From contig OX940861.1 of assembly GCA_954871525.1 (NCBI GenBank), positions 9,966,842-10,030,841 on the forward strand: DNA of 64,000 nucleotides, written 5' to 3'. The position numbers and the translations under genes are program-made. This stretch comes from Parietaria judaica (Eukaryota; Streptophyta; Magnoliopsida; Rosales; Urticaceae). A model generated the notes under the pieces. It was given only the letters and a program-made list of their open reading frames with translations. It did no database searches and had not been told where the DNA came from. Numbering within the stretch: position 1 is the first letter of the stretch; the number at the start of each line of letters is the position of its first letter. Below are positions 59,136-64,000 of this stretch, in pieces.

Positions 59136-61008
59136 GGGAAAATGGCGGCGATAATACCGAAGTTTTTTATATTGGTGCACTTTAATACCTAAGTCTTTTT
59201 TTTTACGGTAATAATACCTAACTTCACAAACCGTTAGCACCAGTTGATACTTCTCCGTTAGTGTGCTCTATTTAATACCATATTTAATATTTTAAGTGCC
59301 AAATCACACATAAAATTGCCACCTATTAATGCTAAACTAATTAAATAATATAAAACAAAAACAAAAAATAACGTGTATAGTGGATACTTTAATTAGTATT
59401 CTAATTTGATTTTTTTTCTAGATAAATATGTATAATCCTTATAATTTATTATTTCGATTAAGGGTACAAGCGGGCCGGGTTCCCGGATTTTTTTTGCCAA
59501 AATTGGAACTTGGATCCGGAATTTGGAGTTTCTAAAATCCAAGTACTTGTATCCGGATTTAAATGTTTTAAAACTGGATTTCTGGATGCGGGTTAAACCC
59601 GAATTTAATATCAAAACCCGACTTTTAAAACCCGGATCCGGATTAGTTAAGAAAAAATTAAAATAAACAGGAAAAAATCTTATTTTTTATTAATAGAAAA
59701 ATAATTTTTAATGCTAAATTCTTTACTAAAATATATGTATTATGTGACAAAATAAGAAGGGAAAAGTACTAAAAAATTAAAAATAAATTAAAAATGCGAG
59801 TTTGAGTAACCTATCGGTTCTCGCTCTCGTCGTCGCTGGGACTCGGCTCTCGCCGTCGTTACGACTCGGTCCTCGTCGTCGGTTCTCGTCAAAAGGATTT
59901 GTCACAAAAGGATTTGTCACAAAATACACAATACCATACTCAAATCAAAAGAGCATTGGTCATTTGGTCTAACACATATACAAAAGGCAATGCATCACAA
60001 TATAACATTGCCAAAATGCATATAGGCTACAGGTGCGAGCGGGCAAGATACTCGGATTTTTTACTAAAATTCAAGCCCAAATCCATAATTTGGGTTTCCT
60101 AAATCAAAACACGCATCCAGATTTTTAATATTTTAAACTTGAATTTTTGGATGCGGGTTTAAACCCGAATTTAATATCAAAACCCTGACTTAAAACTTTG
60201 ATCTAGATTCATAAAATGGAAAATAAAATAGAAAAACCTTATTTTTTTAATACAAAAATAGTATTCAATGCTAAATCTTTTACTAAAATATATGTATTAA
60301 TTAATAAAATATGAGAAATAGCATAAGAATATTAAATGGTATAAAGAAGAGAAAAGTTCATTAAAAAAAAAACAGGTTTGAGTAACGTATTATCCGGGCT
60401 CGGTGTTTTTTAACCCCTAAATTCAAAATCGGGTTTAATGCAGATGCAATTTTGAAAAATCGATTCCTGTTTAATACGGTTGCGGGTCCTTTTTAAAAGC
60501 AGCCCTGGTCCGGATACAATGCTTTATATACTTAGTTATCAACTCAAACCCTATTTATTTGAAGAAATTAAAAAAATCAAAATAAAATTGTAATTACACT
60601 CCCAGTATACACGTTAAACTTTTTTTTTTGTGGATTTTTATGTTATTTAATTATTTTAGGATTAATTGATGATACTTTTATGTGTGATGTGGCACTTAAA
60701 ATATTAAATATGGTACAAATAGAGCCCACTAACGGAGAAGTATCAACTGCCGCTAACGGTTTGTGAAGTTAGGTATTATTACCGTAAAAAAAAAGACTTA
60801 GGTATTAAAGTGCACCAATATAAAGAACTTCAGTATTATCGCCGAAATTTTCCCTATTAAATATGGTACAAATAGGGCCCACTAACGGAGAAGTATCAAC
60901 TGCCGCTAACGGTTTGTGAAGTTAGGTATTATTACCGTAAAAAAAAAAGACTTAAGTATTAAAGTGCACCAATATAAAGAACTTCAGTATTATCGCCGCA
61001 ATTTTCCC
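59136..61008. mobile_element. Mutator-like element (1.87 kb), long TIRs, TSD TTTAGGATT
   Basis: Seen: outer ends GGGAAAATGGCGGCGATAAT and, inverted, GGGAAAATTGCGGCGATAAT, flanked by 9-bp TTTAGGATT on both sides (59127-59135, 61009-61017). The left TIR (about 59136-59385) pairs with 60603-60854; then a 153-bp tandem duplication repeats the right terminus (60855-61008). The inside has a diverged direct repeat (about 59462-59700 and 60019-60270) of GGATCCGGA/AACCCGAATTTAATATCAAA sequence. No transposase. Non-autonomous MULE. Confidence 0.88.
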
Positions 61009-61190
61009 TTTAGGATTAAAAAACAAATAGTTATATTAGACTTTAAAAAAAAAAATTGATGTATCATATTCTTCATCAGATCATTAAGTTATTTCAAATT
61101 GTATCATAGTTCAAGAACAAATAAATCAAATTATATACTCCTTGATTGAGATTTATAATGTAAATTAAATTGTAGAGGATTTAATTTTGG

Positions 61191-61192
<2 letters not shown>

Positions 61193-61250
<58 letters not shown>
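61193..61250. repeat. (AT)n microsatellite, about 58 bp
   Basis: Uninterrupted alternating AT run. Confidence 0.95.
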
Positions 61251-61253
<3 letters not shown>

Positions 61254-61870
61254 TCTGTATTGAGTTAGAAATATTGTCTCATTATAATTTGTATTATATA
61301 AGCCTATGCTGTTTAGGTGTAGATTTTAGGATTTGTCTCAGCTAAAATTATTTAAACAAGTTTTATTTGCATTTTCATTTCGAGAAAAAAAGTTATGCAT
61401 CATAGACAAAACATAAGAAGATGACAAAGCATATGCAATTTAATCGAAAACTAAATATTGTGCACTGAAATTGTAAACATATTTTGTTCCACAATGATAT
61501 ATCGGTTTTGTAAATTATAGGTGGTTATCACTTTGTAAATTAATAATTTGAATTTAATTAAGCTATTACTCCTGACGTTATTATTCAAATTATCATTTAA
61601 AACCCCTATTATTATTATTATTATTATTATATATTCTTGAAATCTCTCACTCATGATATTATCGCACTCTTTCACTCCTCAAATATCGAAGCTAAACTTC
61701 TCCCTACTTTTAAGTTTTTCTTTTTCTTTTTGTAATTTTCTTTTTCATTTTTATTATGAACCATAGATTTTTTTTTAATTTTTTTTTATGACAATTGCTT
61801 TCATCTTATTGTTTAATATAATCTATACGGATCATGCCATCATGGAAAGATATCCGTCTGCTCTGCAATG

Positions 61871-62083
61871 GAGGTTAGGTCTTTGCATGGCTTGATTTTA
61901 GTTTCGATATGTATTGTGATTTTCCATTTGTTTAGATTGATATTTGATTTTTGATTTTTTATGTGTATTGTAGTTTCGAACAAATTGAGGTTAGGTCTTT
62001 GCATGGCTTGATTTTAGTTTCGATATGTATTGTTATTTTCCATTTGTTTAGATTGATATTTGATTTTTGATTTTCTATGTGTA
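61871..62083. repeat. Direct duplication, 116-bp period
   Basis: GAGGTTAGGTCTTTGCATGG begins two nearly identical copies of about 97 bp at 61871 and 61987. Confidence 0.92.
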
Positions 62084-62136
62084 CAAAATTTAAAATTTGT
62101 GAAAAAGATGATAACATTACATAAAATCTACATGTT

Positions 62137-62175
<39 letters not shown>

Positions 62176-62700
62176 GGAAGATTTTAGAGGATTGACATAG
62201 TACAATGACAAACAAATATTTTTATTCAAAAAAATTAAATTTTTTATACAAACAAATATATCATATATATGGGACGGCTTGCACTAATAGAGAGACTTAG
62301 TATGCATTGTTTACTGATTAATAATGATTATTAATATTATCTATGTAACATATATGTTACACTTGTTTACAAAAAAAAACATATATGTTACACTAAAAAT
62401 GTTTCTATTAATGAATTGAGACGTGTATTTATTTTATATGCATGTCTTTCTTTGCTTTCATGTTTTCCCTAAAAACGAACCAGGTATACAAAGGTTTTGT
62501 ATATGAATCGACCTTCGAGCATCTGAATCGATCTTTCTCACTTAATAAATAAAGATGAATAATCAATTCAAAAACAACATAACATACATGCCTATGTATA
62601 CGATCTCCAAACCTAGATGTATAGTTGCAATATGCGTGTATATATATAATAGACTACGTAGAGGATATTCGATTAAGTCACATGAGGTTTTAGTCACCTA

Positions 62701-62841
62701 AGTAGGCAGAGTAGTTCATTTTCAATATTAATCAATTCCATGCAAAAGCAAAAGCATGTAATAATAATAATAATAATAATAAGTAGGCAGAGTAGTTCAT
62801 TTTCAATATTAATCAATTCCATGCAAAAGCAAAAGCATGTA
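62701..62841. repeat. Direct duplication (81-bp period) joined by (TAA)n
   Basis: AGTAGGCAGAGTAGTTCATT starts two identical 60-bp copies (62701, 62782) separated by an ATAATAATA run of about 21 bp. Confidence 0.92.
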
Positions 62842-63040
62842 ACTAAATTATAAACTAAACATCGTTGGCGTCTACATCATAGATTCATAGTGGTGGTGGG
62901 GGTTACTTCCACTTAAAATTAAATGAAAAGAAATAAAAATTATATTTGTAACTAAATACATTGCATGTATAATTATTGGGGTTTCTTTTAAATTATTATA
63001 TGACTCGAACTCACAACATATTTTCCCTTTTTAGGGTATC

Positions 63041-63816
63041 TGTTATGAGGATTTTTCGAACCCTAGTAAATTTAAGGCTATGCCCAAAAAACATGAACAA
63101 AAGGCCAAAAACGACAAAACCAGTCTGCAAAGATGACCCGGGCCCGCCACAAAAAAGTCAGCGGGACTCGGCCCTAAAAGTCAACATAAAAAGTCAGCGG
63201 GACTCGACCCGAAAAGCCAACCCAAAAAGTCAATAGGACTCGGCCGAAAAGTCAACGGAAAGTCAACCCAAAAAGTCGACAAGACTCGGCCTGGAAAAAG
63301 TCACGAGGAAGTTCGGTTACTTTTACCACAAAAGAGGCTTTAAATTAATTATTAAAAGTACCGCGCAAGCAATATCATAATTGCTCAGGGGCCTAACAAA
63401 GTAATTATTAATTACTAAGAGGTCCATGCACCCTTCTATAATTAGAAGCTCATTTCAATCAAAACGGAGATGAACTCGAATCGACTCTGGTCAACTCATA
63501 TCAACTCACAAAAACGCTTTCTAAAGCGATAAAACCTCAGTTTTCCATTCTCTTAAATATCCCGACTTAAATACCCGACTAATGTTGAGAGTCGGAGGTG
63601 GATACGAAGGCACCCCCTCCGTACCCCTTTAAGTTCACGTTTATTTCATTCTTTCAGCAAAGTATATGGAGACGGAGTTCCGGAAGATATTTCCGGCCTA
63701 TCAAGAATGACGAATCAAGCTTCAAGACCCCCTTTGACCGTCAAGTGGTCTTTGGGCCCGGCCCAAAATCAAGACTTGGATTGCTATAAGTTTTGATCCA
63801 TTTTTCTGCATTAACA
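63041..63816 (+). mobile_element. Solo LTR, gypsy-like (776 bp), TSD GTATC
   Basis: Seen: TGTTATGAGGATTTTTCG ... TCTGCATTAACA with perfect GTATC duplications (63036-63040, 63817-63821). Has GTTGAGAGTCGGAGGTGG (about 63583), like the GTTGAGCGTCGGAGG of the Tat-like LTRs, and an end GGGCCCGGCCC .. GATCCATTTT like the solo LTR at 16192. The U3 half has tandem AAAAGTCAACGGGACTCGGCC-like units (63140-63300). A TATA-like CTATAATTAG is near 63436. Confidence 0.88.
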
Positions 63817-63821
63817 GTATC

Positions 63822-64000
63822 TTTGGTGTAAATTATTTGCTTCCTTGACTCTATTTTTCCAAGTAAAAGATAAAACTTTGAAATCATTAGTAAAGAACCA
63901 AAATTCCAACAAAATTGACATTCAAAAAACGCCATACTATTCTATATTAAAAAAATAAAAATATATTAGAATTTACAAGCGAAACCAAAGAGACAACTAA
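63822..64000. other. AT-rich window end
   Basis: No feature recognised in the last 180 bases. Confidence 0.4.

Larger units (their letters stand above)
61018..63040. other. Intergenic AT-rich DNA with short repeats
   Basis: No gene seen. Contains the microsatellites and direct duplications listed separately, plus short AT runs near 62138-62175. Confidence 0.4.

Overview
This window is nuclear DNA from a eudicot plant. It holds intron-rich genes with GT-AG introns whose products match well-known land-plant families, set in AT-rich intergenic DNA full of LTR-retrotransposon remains, MITEs and Mutator-like elements. The species cannot be named from this sequence. No operon, CRISPR array, rRNA or tRNA gene was found.

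Layout, left to right. 1-1206: gypsy (Tat-like) LTR remnant with a MITE inside. 2054-4497 (-): small two-exon gene of unknown function whose intron hosts a complete TRIM retroelement (2783-3741). 6095-7605 (-): Mpv17/PMP22-family protein. 9103-12353 (+): PPR-DYW editing factor like Arabidopsis At4g13650. 13486-15189 (-): ING2-type PHD protein. 16192-17329: solo LTR. 17792-22717 (+): TFIID subunit TAF4b. 23569-26082 (+): casein kinase 2 alpha. 26850-27783 (-): At2g23090-like zinc-finger protein with a disrupted exon junction. 27.8-32.2 kb: gene-poor, with an RNase H-like fragment between inverted repeats. 32210-33565 (+): ACBP3-like acyl-CoA-binding protein. 34262-34930 (-): secreted glycine-rich protein. 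39536-41881 and 48545-50881 (+): two intronless subtilases from a tandem duplication of roughly 9 kb. 52.9-64 kb: mostly transposon-derived (non-autonomous Tat-like element, palindromic element, solo LTRs, a Mutator-like element).

The genes are unrelated housekeeping or regulatory genes (chromatin reading, transcription initiation, a constitutive kinase, organelle RNA editing, lipid binding, extracellular proteolysis), as expected of a plant genome. Exon structures were built by hand from splice consensus, reading frame and family knowledge; for every multi-exon gene except the zinc-finger one, intron phases close exactly to an open frame.

The least ordinary content is the transposon layer: a compact hAT-like MITE family packed with TCGCGA-type repeats (two copies, both with 8-bp target duplications), solo LTRs with intact 5-bp target duplications, two elements with 9-bp Mutator-type duplications, and a defective LTR element carrying an antisense reading frame. 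I found no convincing new multi-gene system.
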